This document shows, piece after piece, positions 16,918 through 26,052 of a stretch of DNA of 64,000 bases; positions within the stretch are counted from its first letter, which is position 1, and every line of letters starts with the position of its first letter. The notes under the pieces were generated by a model. That model did not search any database, was not told where the DNA came from, and was given only the letters and a program-made list of their open reading frames with translations. The stretch covers positions 56,194-120,193 of the forward strand of contig JAURER010000004.1 of assembly GCA_030827315.1 (NCBI GenBank), read 5' to 3'. Both the position numbers and the translations under genes were made by a program. The DNA comes from Gemmatimonadota bacterium. GTDB taxonomy: Bacteria > Gemmatimonadota > Gemmatimonadetes > Longimicrobiales > Gaopeijiaceae.

Positions 16918-19226
16918 GGCCAGTCCTTCTCGAGCGCCGCGTAGCGCAGGAGCAGCTTCTTTCGACCTACCTGATCGAAATCGACGGTCACCTTGAGGTC
17001 GCGGCCGAAGCCCGACACCTCCACGACCGATCCCGATCCGAAAGTCGCGTGAACCACACGCTCGCCCTTCACGAAGCGCGGCGTGTCCTGGTTCATGCCG
17101 GCATCGGACTCGGGCTCGGGCTCGTAGTCCGGGGACGAAGCTTCGCGACGGCCTCCCCCGAAGCCGTATGCGCCGAAGTCGTCGTCGAAGCCGCGGCGCC
17201 CGCCGCGGTGCGGCGTCGAGGTCGCGGCGAGGTCGAGCCGGCGCGTCCGTCTCGAATCGAGCAGTTCGTCGGGAATCGCGTCGACGAAAGACGACAGCGT
17301 GTTGTAGTTGAAGTCACCCGCCCGTCGACGCTGCCGTGCCCAGGTGAGCGAGAGCTTGTCTTCCGCCCGCGTGATGCCCACGTAGAAGAGTCGACGCTCC
17401 TCCTCGAGGGTCGCGGGGTCGTCGTACGCGCGGCCCAGGGGGAAGAGGCCCTCCTCCAGGCCCGCGATGAACACCGCCGGAAATTCGAGCCCCTTGGCGT
17501 TGTGCAGCGTCATGAGGGTCACGCTGTCGGCGTTCGGATCCAGTCGATCCACGTCCGCCACGAGGGCGACCTGCTGCAGGAAGAGGTCGAGCTCGGTGAA
17601 CGTATCGACGTCCTCGTCGGCCACGCTCTGCACCATCGATACGTCGAAATCGACCGCGCCGGCGATGAGCTCCGCCACGTTCCGTGCCCGGTCTTCGCCG
17701 TCAGGCCCCTCGTCGTAGAGGTGACGGACGAGATCGAGCTCCTCCACAAGCTCTTCGAGGATCGTACCTACCGAAGCCTGGGTCGCGCGCACGCTGAAGC
17801 GCTGGATCAGCGCTGCGAAACGACCGAGTCCGTTCGCGCTGGCTGCGCGCATTGCCGGCACCTCGTCCGCCCGCTGGCAGGCCTCGAGGAGCGAAATCCC
17901 CTGGTCCGCGGCGAAGCGGGCGAGGTGCTCCTGCGAGGTCAGCCCGATACCGCGGCGCGGGTAGTTCACCACCCGCTCGAAGGCTCCGGCGTCCCGCGGG
18001 TTCGAGATCAGCCTGAGATAGGCGAGCACGTCCTGGATCTCGCGGCGCTCGTAAAAGCGCACGCTGCCCACGACCTGGTATGGGACACCCTCCCGGCGGA
18101 AGGCGTCTTCGAGCGCTCGCGCCTGCGCGTTGGTGCGATACAGCACCGCGAACGCCGAGTACGCGAGCCCGGGAGTTTCACGGGTGCGCGTTTCGATCTC
18201 GTCGACGATCCACCGCGCCTCGTCGTTCTCGTCGAACGACTCGAGAAGCGTGATCGTCTCGCCGCCGGAGCGCTCGGTGCGCAGCGTCTTGCCCTTCCGG
18301 TTGACGTTCTCCGAGATCACGAGGTTCGCCGCGTCGAGAATGCGCTGCGTGGAGCGGTAGTTCTGCTCGAGCCGCACCGTACGGGCCGCCGAGAACGCGT
18401 CCTCGAAGTCGAGGATGTTCCGGATATCGGCGCCGCGCCATCCGTAGATCGACTGGTCGTCGTCACCGACGACCATGAGGTTTTCGTGCCCACCGGCGAT
18501 CAGCTGGACGAAACGAAACTGGGCGCGGTTGGTGTCCTGATACTCGTCCACGAGCACGAACGAGAACTGGCTACGGTAGCGTTCCAGGAGCTCGGGGCTT
18601 GATTCGAGGAGCTCGACCGGCTTTACGAGAAGGTCGTCGAAATCGAAGGCGTTCTGAGCCGACAGCGCGCGTTGGTACTCGGGGTAGACGCGTGCCACGG
18701 TGCGCACGAAGAGGTCGAACGATCCCTCGTTCTCGCGCGCGAAACTGTCTGCGTCGACGAGCTGGTTCTTGGCTCCGCTGATCTCGTTGCGGATCCCCTT
18801 GGGGCTCCACCGCTTCGGGTCGAGTCCGAGGGAATCCTGGACGGACTTCACGAGGCGAAGGGACTGCTCCGCGTCGAAGATGCTGAAGGTCCGGTCCCAC
18901 CCGAGCCGCTCGGCGTGACGTCGGAGCAGACGCGCGCCCACAGCGTGGAACGTCCCGACCCACATGCCCGCGGGTTCGGATCCAAGGAGCCTCGCGATGC
19001 GCTCCTTCATCTCGCCTGCCGCCTTGTTCGTGAAGGTCACGGCGAGGATGCGGTCCGGCGGCACACCATGTTCGTGGATGAGGTGGCACACGCGGGCCGT
19101 GAGCACGCGCGTCTTGCCCGAGCCGGCTCCGGCCAGAACGAGGATCGGACCCTCGAAGTGCTTCGCGGCCTCGAGCTGCTCGGGATTCAGACCGCTCAGG
19201 TGCGGCGCGCTTCGCACGTCAGGCAT
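16914..19226 (-). CDS. pcrA: UvrD/PcrA-type superfamily 1 DNA helicase
   Basis: This 770-residue 3'-5' helicase acts in repair and replication-fork maintenance. Motifs are Q (LNPEQLEAA), I (AGAGSGKTRVL), Ia (TFTNKAAGEM), II (LVDEYQDTN), III (VGDDDQSIYGWRGA), IV (LEQNYRST), V (TLHNAKGLEF) and VI (YVGITRAEDKL). A C-terminal Tudor-like tail (GERVVHATFGSG) is typical of PcrA/UvrD. ATG at 19226 (MPDVRSAPHLSG) is preferred over an upstream in-frame ATG that lies inside the kinase gene and encodes no conserved sequence. It overlaps the histidine kinase by 8 nt and gatC by 4 nt. Confidence 0.96.
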   Translation of the reverse strand: MPDVRSAPHLSGLNPEQLEAAKHFEGPILVLAGAGSGKTRVLTARVCHLIHEHGVPPDRILAVTFTNKAAGEMKERIARLLGSEPAGMWVGTFHAVGARLLRRHAERLGWDRTFSIFDAEQSLRLVKSVQDSLGLDPKRWSPKGIRNEISGAKNQLVDADSFARENEGSFDLFVRTVARVYPEYQRALSAQNAFDFDDLLVKPVELLESSPELLERYRSQFSFVLVDEYQDTNRAQFRFVQLIAGGHENLMVVGDDDQSIYGWRGADIRNILDFEDAFSAARTVRLEQNYRSTQRILDAANLVISENVNRKGKTLRTERSGGETITLLESFDENDEARWIVDEIETRTRETPGLAYSAFAVLYRTNAQARALEDAFRREGVPYQVVGSVRFYERREIQDVLAYLRLISNPRDAGAFERVVNYPRRGIGLTSQEHLARFAADQGISLLEACQRADEVPAMRAASANGLGRFAALIQRFSVRATQASVGTILEELVEELDLVRHLYDEGPDGEDRARNVAELIAGAVDFDVSMVQSVADEDVDTFTELDLFLQQVALVADVDRLDPNADSVTLMTLHNAKGLEFPAVFIAGLEEGLFPLGRAYDDPATLEEERRLFYVGITRAEDKLSLTWARQRRRAGDFNYNTLSSFVDAIPDELLDSRRTRRLDLAATSTPHRGGRRGFDDDFGAYGFGGGRREASSPDYEPEPESDAGMNQDTPRFVKGERVVHATFGSGSVVEVSGFGRDLKVTVDFDQVGRKKLLLRYAALEKDWP

Positions 19227-20403
19227 CGGCGACGGGAAGCCGGATCTGGAAGGTCGTACCCTCGATGGATTCGAGGAGCTCGATCTTGCCCTTGTGAACG
19301 CCCTCGACGATCCGGCGCGACAGGGCGAGACCGACACCCCACCCTCCGGGCTTCGACGTGATCCCGGGTTCGAAGATCTTGTCGCGGATCTCCGGATCGA
19401 CACCCGGACCGGTGTCCCGGATCCGGAGGCTCACCCAGTTCCCGCTGATCTCGCGTGCGTAGATCGTGATCTTTCCGCCCCGACCCGCGAGCGCATCCAG
19501 CGCGTTCTTCACCACGTTCTCCAGCGCCCACACGAGCAGCACCTCGTTGCCCTTCACGCGGGGAAGCTCGTACGGAATATCGACGATCAGCTCGACGCCC
19601 TTCCGCGCGAGGCGGGGGATTCGCGCAGCGAGGTACCCCTCGAGGTCCTCGACGACCTGACGCACCGAAAGGCTTTCGAGCTCGGGTTCCGTACCGATGA
19701 GCTCGAAGCGATGGCTGATGCGCTCGAGCCGTTCGAGGTCCTCGCCGATGGAGGCGGCGATCTCCATGTCGTCCAGATCGCCGGGACGATCCGCCGCCGG
19801 AAGACGCAGCACCTCGAGCCATCCGGCCAACGACGAGAGCGGCGTGCCGAGCTGGTGCGCCAGCTCCCGGGCCATCGCCGTCCACGCGCGCTCGCTTTCG
19901 GCGCGGCGCTGGTAGCGGATGACCAGGAATCCGATGAACGCGGTGAGAAGCAGGCCGGCGGCCTGAAGGAAGGGCACGGACCTCAGACTGCGCGCCTCGG
20001 ACGAGTCGCCGAAGTGGATGTGCTGCGCACCGAGGGGATCGCCGATCGGTTCGTGGACCTCGTCGAGACGGCGGACGTACGCGCGGATCCGCTCCTGCCC
20101 CTCCGGCGTCTCGTCGTCGACCGTGAACGGCAGGTTGACGTGGCTCAGCACCGTGTCGCCCGGCCCCATGACCACGAGCGGGACCCCCGACTCCGTCACG
20201 ATGCGCTGGAGCTGCAGAAGCGCCTGCGTCTCCGAGGCCGGGTCCTGGGACACGAGCCCCTGCTGGACCTCGGTGTAGATGCGCGAGAGGAGTTCGGAGT
20301 TTTCCTGCGCCCGTCGGAAGACCTGCTGGGTGTAGAGGAGATACCAGCCTAGCAGCATCAGGAAGAGCGTCGCGACCGCGACGGGCCACTTGATGCGGGT
20401 CAT
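19219..20403 (-). CDS. Membrane sensor histidine kinase
   Basis: The 394-residue protein has two transmembrane helices (about 7-24 and 146-163) around a periplasmic sensor region. The kinase core has the H-box MARELAHQLGTPLSS (His183), an N-box ENVVKNALDAL, G1 DTGPGVDP and G2 GWGVGLALSRRIV. HQLGTP rather than HExxNP is a known variant. The phosphorylation partner is not obvious; no response regulator is adjacent. It lies 13 nt after serS and overlaps pcrA by 8 nt. The signal sensed is unknown. Confidence 0.92.
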   Translation of the reverse strand: MTRIKWPVAVATLFLMLLGWYLLYTQQVFRRAQENSELLSRIYTEVQQGLVSQDPASETQALLQLQRIVTESGVPLVVMGPGDTVLSHVNLPFTVDDETPEGQERIRAYVRRLDEVHEPIGDPLGAQHIHFGDSSEARSLRSVPFLQAAGLLLTAFIGFLVIRYQRRAESERAWTAMARELAHQLGTPLSSLAGWLEVLRLPAADRPGDLDDMEIAASIGEDLERLERISHRFELIGTEPELESLSVRQVVEDLEGYLAARIPRLARKGVELIVDIPYELPRVKGNEVLLVWALENVVKNALDALAGRGGKITIYAREISGNWVSLRIRDTGPGVDPEIRDKIFEPGITSKPGGWGVGLALSRRIVEGVHKGKIELLESIEGTTFQIRLPVADA

Positions 20404-20416
20404 GGCGAGGGCGAGG

Positions 20417-21694
20417 TCAGGGAGCGATCAGGCTCGGGACCCCAACGTACGCGTGGAGCACCTCGGGAAGCGAGACGCTCCCGTCTTCCTGCTGATGAGT
20501 CTCGAGGAGCGCGGCGACCACGCGGGGCAGCGCGAGGGCCGAGCCATTGAGCGTATGGACGAACTCGGGCTTTTCCGCCTGGGCCCGCCGGAAGCGGATG
20601 TTCGCGCGCCGCGCCTGGTAGTCGGTGAACGTCGTGCAGCTCGATACCTCGAGCCACGTGCCCACGCCTGGAGCCCACACCTCGAGATCGTAGGTCATCG
20701 CCCCGCTCTGACCGAGATCCCCGCTCGCGAGCAGGACGCGTCGGTAGTGAAGCCCGAGTCGCTCGAGCAGGACCTCCGCCTCGCGCGTCAGCTCCTCGAG
20801 CGCCTCGAGGCTCCGTTCCGGCGTCTCGTAGCGGACGAGCTCGACCTTGTCGAACTGGTGGACCCGGAGCAGGCCGCGCGTGTCCTTGCCCGCGGCGCCC
20901 GCCTCCCGGCGGAAGCAGGGCGAATACGCCGTGTAGCGAACGGGCAGATCTTCGAGCGAGAGGAGTTCGTCCCGATGGAGGTTCGTGACCGGGACCTCGG
21001 CGGTCGGAATGAGCCAGAGGTCGTCCCTTTCCGAGTAGTACGACTCCTCGGCGAACTTGGGCAGCTGCCCGGTGCCGGTCATCGAGTCCGGGTTCACCAG
21101 GTAGGGCACGCGCACCTCGGTGTACCCGTGTTCCCCGGTGTGGACGTCGAGGAAGTAGTTGATCAACGCCCGCTGGAGACGTGCCCCGCGGCCACGCATG
21201 ACGGGGAACGCGGATCCGGTGATCTTCGCGCCGCGCGGGAGATCCAGGAGACCGAGAGCCTCTCCGATCTCCCAGTGGGGGCGTGGCTCGAACCCGAAAT
21301 CACGAGGCTGGCCCCAGCTGGACAGCACCCGGTTGTTCTCCTCACCCCCTTCCGGCACCGCCTCGTGCGGCGTATTGGGCAGGCGCAGCAGCGCGTCGCG
21401 GAGTTCCGCCTCGGCCTCACGGATGCGGTCGTCGAGCGCCACGATGCGATCGCCCAGGGCCCGCGTCCGCTCGATGAGCTCGTCGGCGTCCGAGCCGGCG
21501 CGCCTGAGCTCGCCCACCGTCCTTGACGCCGCATTGCGCTCCGCCTTGAGCTCGTTGACCTCGCCCAGCCCTGCACGACGCTCCTCGTCGAGGGCGAGGA
21601 TCCGGTCGATCATGGCCGGAAGCGCGTGATCGCGGCGAGCGAGCGCCGCCCTGATGGTGTCGGGCTCGGCGCGGATCCGGCGGATGTCCAGCAT
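20417..21694 (-). CDS. serS: Serine--tRNA ligase
   Basis: SerRS charges tRNA(Ser). The 425-residue class II synthetase begins MLDIRRIRAEPDTIR and has the N-terminal coiled-coil arm (about 30-100). Its catalytic core shows motif 2 (CFRREAGAAGKDTRGLLRVHQF, given in parts: CFRREAG and TRGLLRVHQF) and motif 3 (ALALPRVVAALLE). Length is typical. It is the first clear gene of a minus-strand run serS-kinase-pcrA-gatCAB. Gene order links two tRNA-charging functions, which may be coincidence or shared expression. Confidence 0.97.
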   Translation of the reverse strand: MLDIRRIRAEPDTIRAALARRDHALPAMIDRILALDEERRAGLGEVNELKAERNAASRTVGELRRAGSDADELIERTRALGDRIVALDDRIREAEAELRDALLRLPNTPHEAVPEGGEENNRVLSSWGQPRDFGFEPRPHWEIGEALGLLDLPRGAKITGSAFPVMRGRGARLQRALINYFLDVHTGEHGYTEVRVPYLVNPDSMTGTGQLPKFAEESYYSERDDLWLIPTAEVPVTNLHRDELLSLEDLPVRYTAYSPCFRREAGAAGKDTRGLLRVHQFDKVELVRYETPERSLEALEELTREAEVLLERLGLHYRRVLLASGDLGQSGAMTYDLEVWAPGVGTWLEVSSCTTFTDYQARRANIRFRRAQAEKPEFVHTLNGSALALPRVVAALLETHQQEDGSVSLPEVLHAYVGVPSLIAP

Positions 21695-21723
21695 GAAGAG
21701 TCGGGGTCGAGGTTACGCCGCCG

Positions 21724-22305
21724 TCACTTGGGCGGGACCAGGTCGGTGCTGTTGCAGACCGGATTCGTGACGTACTCGAAGGTGAGCGTGCCTCCGGCCG
21801 CGTCGATGACCACCGGAGCCATCTTGGCGTAGTATGTGCACGACGTCCCGTAGGAACCGCGGGAACGGTTCGTCCGGATCACGTAGACGTTGCCCATCGC
21901 CACGGTGACCGGCCGATCGCCGACGTACACGAGCGTGTCGCCGGGTGCCTGGCGCACGTCGTCCAGCTTGAGCCCGGCAAGCGTGGTGATGCGGGCCGCA
22001 CCGATCACCCCCAGGGCACCCGGGGGCAGAAGTACGACCTCACCGCCACGCGTGTCGACCGCCGCATCCCACGACCCCGCGGAGGACGGTGCCTCGACCT
22101 CGATGGCCCGCCTCTGACGGAAGTTGAAGGCCGACTGGAGGTTCATCTCCGGACGGGCCATCGAATACAGCAGGACGGTGTCCGGCGTGTCACTCCAGTC
22201 GAACGCGAACGGATCGTCTCCACAGCCGGCCGCGCCGACGAGGAGCGCGGCGCAGAGGGCCACGGCACGAGGCCATCGCGGACTCGGGTGTTCTACGGGA
22301 TGCAT
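21724..22305 (-). CDS. Hypothetical lipoprotein
   Basis: I do not recognise the family. The 193-residue product has a lipoprotein signal with a lipobox LLVGAAGC (Cys28). The mature part is mostly beta-strand-like and contains RTNRSRGSYGTSC and a terminal NPVCNST, giving two cysteines that might pair. It lies 29 nt upstream of serS on the same strand. A candidate promoter (22347-22375) sits 42 nt upstream of the start. Location should be the periplasmic face of a membrane. Function is unknown. Confidence 0.8.
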   Translation of the reverse strand: MHPVEHPSPRWPRAVALCAALLVGAAGCGDDPFAFDWSDTPDTVLLYSMARPEMNLQSAFNFRQRRAIEVEAPSSAGSWDAAVDTRGGEVVLLPPGALGVIGAARITTLAGLKLDDVRQAPGDTLVYVGDRPVTVAMGNVYVIRTNRSRGSYGTSCTYYAKMAPVVIDAAGGTLTFEYVTNPVCNSTDLVPPK

Positions 22306-22346
22306 GTCGTCGAGCGGCCTCGAACAGGTACCGAAACGGGTGGCGG

Positions 22347-22375
22347 AAGTTCACGGACGCCGGGGGCCCGGTCAA
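22347..22375 (-). promoter_or_regulatory. Candidate promoter of the lipoprotein gene
   Basis: On the minus strand TTGACC (22370-22375) and GAACTT (22347-22352) are 17 nt apart. The -10 box is imperfect. It lies in the divergent region shared with the response-regulator gene. Confidence 0.4.
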
Positions 22376-22397
22376 CCCCGGAAATGCCCGTAATTGC

Positions 22398-22426
22398 TTG
22401 ACTTTACCCCACCCGGCGGGTAGGTT
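22398..22426 (+). promoter_or_regulatory. Candidate promoter of the receiver-manC operon
   Basis: TTGACT (22398-22403), a 17-nt spacer and TAGGTT (22421-22426) lie 64 nt upstream of the GTG at 22490. The spacing is ideal and the -35 box is near consensus. Confidence 0.6.
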
Positions 22427-22489
22427 CCGCGACCCTCACCGATCCCCCCGGGCCACAGCGTCCCAAGCCCCTCTCCTCGAGGTCACGCG

Positions 22490-22885
22490 GTGCCAGAGGT
22501 TTCGTCGACGCATGGAAACGGGCGCATCCTGGTCGTGGACGGCGAACCCCACATCCGGCGCCTGCTCGGCGCCGTCCTGAGCAGCGAGGGGTACGAGGTC
22601 GCGACGGCCGTGGACGGCATCCAGGGCATCGACACGCTCGCTGGAACCTCCTTCGACCTCGTCATCCTCGACCTCGCCATGCCGGGTGCCGGCGGTCTCG
22701 AGATCCTGTCCAAGATCCGCAGCGCCCCCCGGCATGCGGAGACCCCCGTGATCATCCTCGCGTCGAAGGGGCAGGACACCGACCGGGAGACCGCCCTCGC
22801 CGGGGGGGCCAACGACTTCCTCTCCAAGCCCTTCAGCCCGAAGAAGCTCCTTGCCCGAATCGACGAAATCCTCGGCCGGAGTTGA
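22490..22885 (+). CDS. Single-domain response regulator (receiver only)
   Basis: The 131-residue CheY-like protein has only a REC domain. The phospho-acceptor is Asp61 (LVILDLAMPG), the switch position is Ser92 (IILASKG) and the conserved Lys is Lys113 (FLSKPF). The usual acidic pair VDDE reads VDGE (Asp17, Gly18, Glu19), so one metal-binding acid is replaced by Gly while Glu19 remains. GTG at 22490 has GAGGT upstream. There is no output domain, so it must act on a partner. It is followed directly by manC, with overlap if the TTG start of manC is used. Confidence 0.9.
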   Translation: MPEVSSTHGNGRILVVDGEPHIRRLLGAVLSSEGYEVATAVDGIQGIDTLAGTSFDLVILDLAMPGAGGLEILSKIRSAPRHAETPVIILASKGQDTDRETALAGGANDFLSKPFSPKKLLARIDEILGRS

Positions 22886-23921
22886 TCGCCGAGCCTGGGT
22901 GACCATCCTGGCGGGCGGCATCGGGTCACGATTCTGGCCCGCCAGCACCCCCGAGCGCCCGAAGCAGCTCCTGCCCCTGGGAAGCGAGCGTCCGCTGATC
23001 GTGGACACCTTCGAGCGCGCCCGCGCACTCGTGCCGGACGAGCGGATCCGCATCCTCGCCGGGGAACATCTCGTGGGCCCGTTCCGGAGCGTGCTCCGCG
23101 ACGCTCCCGAATCGGTGTACTGGATCGAGCCAAGGGCGCGCGGCACGGCGCCGGTGCTGGCCTGGGCGGCATGGAAGCTCGCGCGCCTGGATCCCGAGGC
23201 CGTCATGGTCTCGCTTCACGCCGACCACCTCGTGGAGCCGCTCGACGGACTCGTCGAGACCGTGGCGACCGCCGTCGAGATCGCGGCGCGCGACGAGCTC
23301 CTGCTCAGCGTCGGGGTGTCACCGGACCGCATCGAGACGGGGTACGGTCACATCGAGCCCGGCGAACCGCTTCCGCCCGCCGGTCGGGCATCCGCGCTCC
23401 GCGTAGCCGCCTTCCACGAGAAGCCCGACGCCCGGACCGCTCGTCGCTACGTCGACTCGGGATACCTTTGGAACACGGGCATCTTCGTCTGGAAGGCCTC
23501 CGTGCTGCTCGAGGAACTGGCCCGTCACGCTCCCGAGGTCGCCGAGCTGCTGCCCCTGATCGACGAGTCCGGGGACGCCGCGTTCTTCGACGCGGTACCC
23601 GTGAGCGTCATCGACCGGGCCGTGATGGAGCGGAGCGACCGCGTCGGTACCGTCATCGCGCGCTTCACCTGGGACGACGTCGGGAGCTGGGAGGCGCTCG
23701 CCAGGACGCGCGGATCGGACGGCGACGGCAACGTGGTGGTCGGTGACGCCCGAATCGCCGACGGAGCCCGCAACGTCGTGTACGCGGAGGAAGGGAGTCG
23801 CGTCGTGGTGCTGGGCGGCGAGGACCTCGTCGTCGTCCACTCCGGCGGAACGACCATGGTGCTCCCCCGCGCGCGTGCGGGGGAGATGAAGGAACTCCTC
23901 GCCCGGCTCACGGGGGAATGA
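22851..23921 (+). CDS. manC: Mannose-1-phosphate guanylyltransferase
   Basis: This enzyme makes GDP-mannose from mannose-1-phosphate and GTP for glycans. The signature ILAGGIGSRFWPAS is followed by RPKQLLPLG, EPRARGTAPVLAWAA and FHEKPD, with WNTGIFVWKASVLLEEL and a C-terminal DVGSWEAL element. At 356 residues it lacks the isomerase domain of long ManC proteins. The start is uncertain: TTG at 22851 gives 356 residues and overlaps the receiver gene by 35 nt, while GTG at 22899 would begin right at the nucleotide-binding loop. The next gene overlaps its stop, so the two are coupled. Confidence 0.92.
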   Translation: MPESTKSSAGVDRRAWVTILAGGIGSRFWPASTPERPKQLLPLGSERPLIVDTFERARALVPDERIRILAGEHLVGPFRSVLRDAPESVYWIEPRARGTAPVLAWAAWKLARLDPEAVMVSLHADHLVEPLDGLVETVATAVEIAARDELLLSVGVSPDRIETGYGHIEPGEPLPPAGRASALRVAAFHEKPDARTARRYVDSGYLWNTGIFVWKASVLLEELARHAPEVAELLPLIDESGDAAFFDAVPVSVIDRAVMERSDRVGTVIARFTWDDVGSWEALARTRGSDGDGNVVVGDARIADGARNVVYAEEGSRVVVLGGEDLVVVHSGGTTMVLPRARAGEMKELLARLTGE

Positions 23922-25141
23922 ACATGCCCGACGTCCGGCTCTTCCTGTTCGACGACCGACACGCCCGACGCTGGGCGCCGTTTACGCTCACCCGGCCCGC
24001 GGGCGAGCTGCTGCACGGTTGTCTCACACTTCGCGAGCGCGCGGAACGGGTGCTCGGCGTGCCCTGCGCCGGCCACCTCAGCCGATCTGCCCTCATCGGT
24101 TTCGACGAGCCGAGCGCGGCCCGGGTGCTGGCGCTCGACGAGCTGGGCACCCGCGGCGCCCGCGTGCTGCTCTCGAGCCGTGCCGTGCTCGACTTCCAGG
24201 ACGTGCAGCTTCCCGACGGTCCGGCGACGATCTTCGTCGACGGCGCGCCGGCGGGATGGGTCCTGCCCGACGGGGCGCCCGCCCCGTCAGAGCTTTGGCT
24301 GCGGAACCCCGCGACCGCCCCGGTGGGGGGCCAGAGCCTGATCCTGCAGGGGCGCCTCCTTGGCCACCCTTGGGACCTCGTCGCGGCCAACGACGACCGG
24401 ATCGGCCTGGACGTGAGGGAGCTCTGGCCCGACGAGAGCGCGCCCGAAGGGATCCTGCGCGTGGGGGACCATCCCGTCTCGCTCGGGGACGGTGCGTTCA
24501 TCGAGCCCGGCGTCCACGTCGACGTGCGCTCGGGCCCGGTGCGCCTCGAGCCCGGCGCCCGCGTCGAGGGCCCCGCCCGCATTATGGGTCCACTCTTCGT
24601 GGGACGGGACTCCACCGTGCTCGGTGGGACCGTCGGCGCCGCCTCCATCGGGCCCGTATGCCTGGTACGTGGCGAGGTCGCTCACTCGGTTCTCCTCGGC
24701 TTCGTGAACAAGGCGCATGACGGGCACCTCGGCCACGCGCTCGTCGGGCGCTGGGTCAACCTGGGGGCGTTCACGACCAACTCCGACCTCAAGAACAACT
24801 ATCGTACCGTTCGTGTCTGGACACCCGACGGAGAGAAGGACACCGGCCTTCTCAAGGTCGGCTGCTTCCTCGGTGACCACGTGAAGACGGGCATCGGCAC
24901 GGTGCTGAATACCGGCACGGTGGTCGGCGCGGGCAGCAACCTGTACGGGGGCGTCATGCCCCCGACCGTCGTTCCGCCGTTCAGCTGGGGCGCTGGCATG
25001 GACCTGCGCGATCATCGGCTGGACCAGTTCCTGGAGACGGCCGAGGTCTCGGTGGGCCGCCGCGGCCAGACGCTCACACCCGGCGTGGAGCGGATTCTCC
25101 GCGACGCCTGGGGCGACACCGCCGGACGGCGCGCCGAGTAG
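23918..25141 (+). CDS. GlmU-like putative sugar nucleotidyltransferase/acetyltransferase
   Basis: The 407-residue protein resembles the alternative GlmU family described in Bacteroidetes, in which the N-terminal part (LFLFDDRHARRWAPFTLTRP) is a divergent nucleotidyltransferase. The C-terminal half is a left-handed beta-helix with hexapeptide repeats (DGAFIEPGVHV, LEPGARVEGPARIMG, VGRDSTVLGGTV, IGTVLNTGTVVGAGSN). The likely pathway is UDP-GlcNAc synthesis; the exact reaction is inference. The ATG at 23918 overlaps the manC stop; ATG at 23924 is an alternative. Pairing with manC points to nucleotide-sugar supply. Confidence 0.82.
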   Translation: MNMPDVRLFLFDDRHARRWAPFTLTRPAGELLHGCLTLRERAERVLGVPCAGHLSRSALIGFDEPSAARVLALDELGTRGARVLLSSRAVLDFQDVQLPDGPATIFVDGAPAGWVLPDGAPAPSELWLRNPATAPVGGQSLILQGRLLGHPWDLVAANDDRIGLDVRELWPDESAPEGILRVGDHPVSLGDGAFIEPGVHVDVRSGPVRLEPGARVEGPARIMGPLFVGRDSTVLGGTVGAASIGPVCLVRGEVAHSVLLGFVNKAHDGHLGHALVGRWVNLGAFTTNSDLKNNYRTVRVWTPDGEKDTGLLKVGCFLGDHVKTGIGTVLNTGTVVGAGSNLYGGVMPPTVVPPFSWGAGMDLRDHRLDQFLETAEVSVGRRGQTLTPGVERILRDAWGDTAGRRAE

Positions 25142-25154
25142 TCGGGTCGACGCG

Positions 25155-25976
25155 GTGAAGGTATCGGTCCTGGGGAGCGGCAGCGGCGGAAACTCGACGT
25201 TCGTCCAGGGGGGGAACACGCGCGTGCTCGTCGACGCCGGCTTCAGCGCCCGCTCCATGGCCGAGCGGCTCGTCTCCCTCGGGGTTTCGGCCGAGACGGT
25301 CTCCGCCATCGTCGTTACCCACGAGCACGGTGATCACACGAGCGGAGTAGGCGCCTTCGCCCGGCGCCACGGCACACCGGTGTACATGACGGCACGCACC
25401 CGGGAGGCGTGTAGCCGCATCCTGAAGGGCTCGGAACGTGTCGTCGAGTACGGACCCGGTCGCCCCTTCACCATCGGTGACATCCGGGTCGAGCCCTTCA
25501 TCACCGTCCACGACGCGGCAGACCCGGTCGGTGTCGCCCTCGTTGACGAGTGCACGGGACTGCGCGTGGGAATCGCCACGGACCTGGGTCGTCCCACCGC
25601 GCAGATCCGACACGCGCTCTCGGGGTGCGACTTCCTGGTGCTGGAGGCCAATCACGACGAGGTCCTGCTCCACGCGAGCCGCTATCCGTCGTCCGTGAAA
25701 CGCCGCATCGCGTCGAGCCACGGACACCTCTCGAATCAGGCGGCGGCACGCTTCGCAACCGAACTCCTCCATCCCAGGCTGGCCGGCGTCGTACTCGCCC
25801 ACCTGTCCGCGGAGTGCAACCAGCCGGCTCTGGCGCTGGAGGTGGTTGGCGAGGCGCTCGGCCGGGCGGGGTGGCGCGGCCACCTGGAGGTGGCCATGCA
25901 GCACGAACCGACAGCGCTCATCGACGTGGAGGACCTGCGTTTTCGGACCGGGCCCAGCCAGCTGACCTTCCTCTGA
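25155..25976 (+). CDS. YycJ/WalJ-type MBL-fold hydrolase
   Basis: The 273-residue metallo-beta-lactamase-fold protein starts with GTG at 25155 (MKVSVLGSGSGGNSTF). The metal-binding motif THEHGDH lies near residues 55-61, followed by the later ligands in ITVHDAADP, GIATDLGRP, EANHDEVLL and SSHGHLSNQAA. YycJ in Bacillus is a nuclease-like protein linked to cell division and the WalKR locus; here no WalKR is nearby. It is 13 nt after the GlmU-like gene and probably shares its transcript. Its substrate is not visible from sequence. Confidence 0.87.
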   Translation: MKVSVLGSGSGGNSTFVQGGNTRVLVDAGFSARSMAERLVSLGVSAETVSAIVVTHEHGDHTSGVGAFARRHGTPVYMTARTREACSRILKGSERVVEYGPGRPFTIGDIRVEPFITVHDAADPVGVALVDECTGLRVGIATDLGRPTAQIRHALSGCDFLVLEANHDEVLLHASRYPSSVKRRIASSHGHLSNQAAARFATELLHPRLAGVVLAHLSAECNQPALALEVVGEALGRAGWRGHLEVAMQHEPTALIDVEDLRFRTGPSQLTFL

Positions 25977-26052
25977 CGAACCGCGAGGCCGAACGCCGAC
26001 GAGGGAGGTCGCTTCCCTTCCCCCTCGCGGCCCCGTCGAGGACCGCAGCGCG

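Noticed and set aside
16749..18602. A 617-codon plus-strand frame opposite pcrA
   Set aside because: It is the antisense of helicase motifs; composition is Arg/His/Glu-rich shadow sequence.
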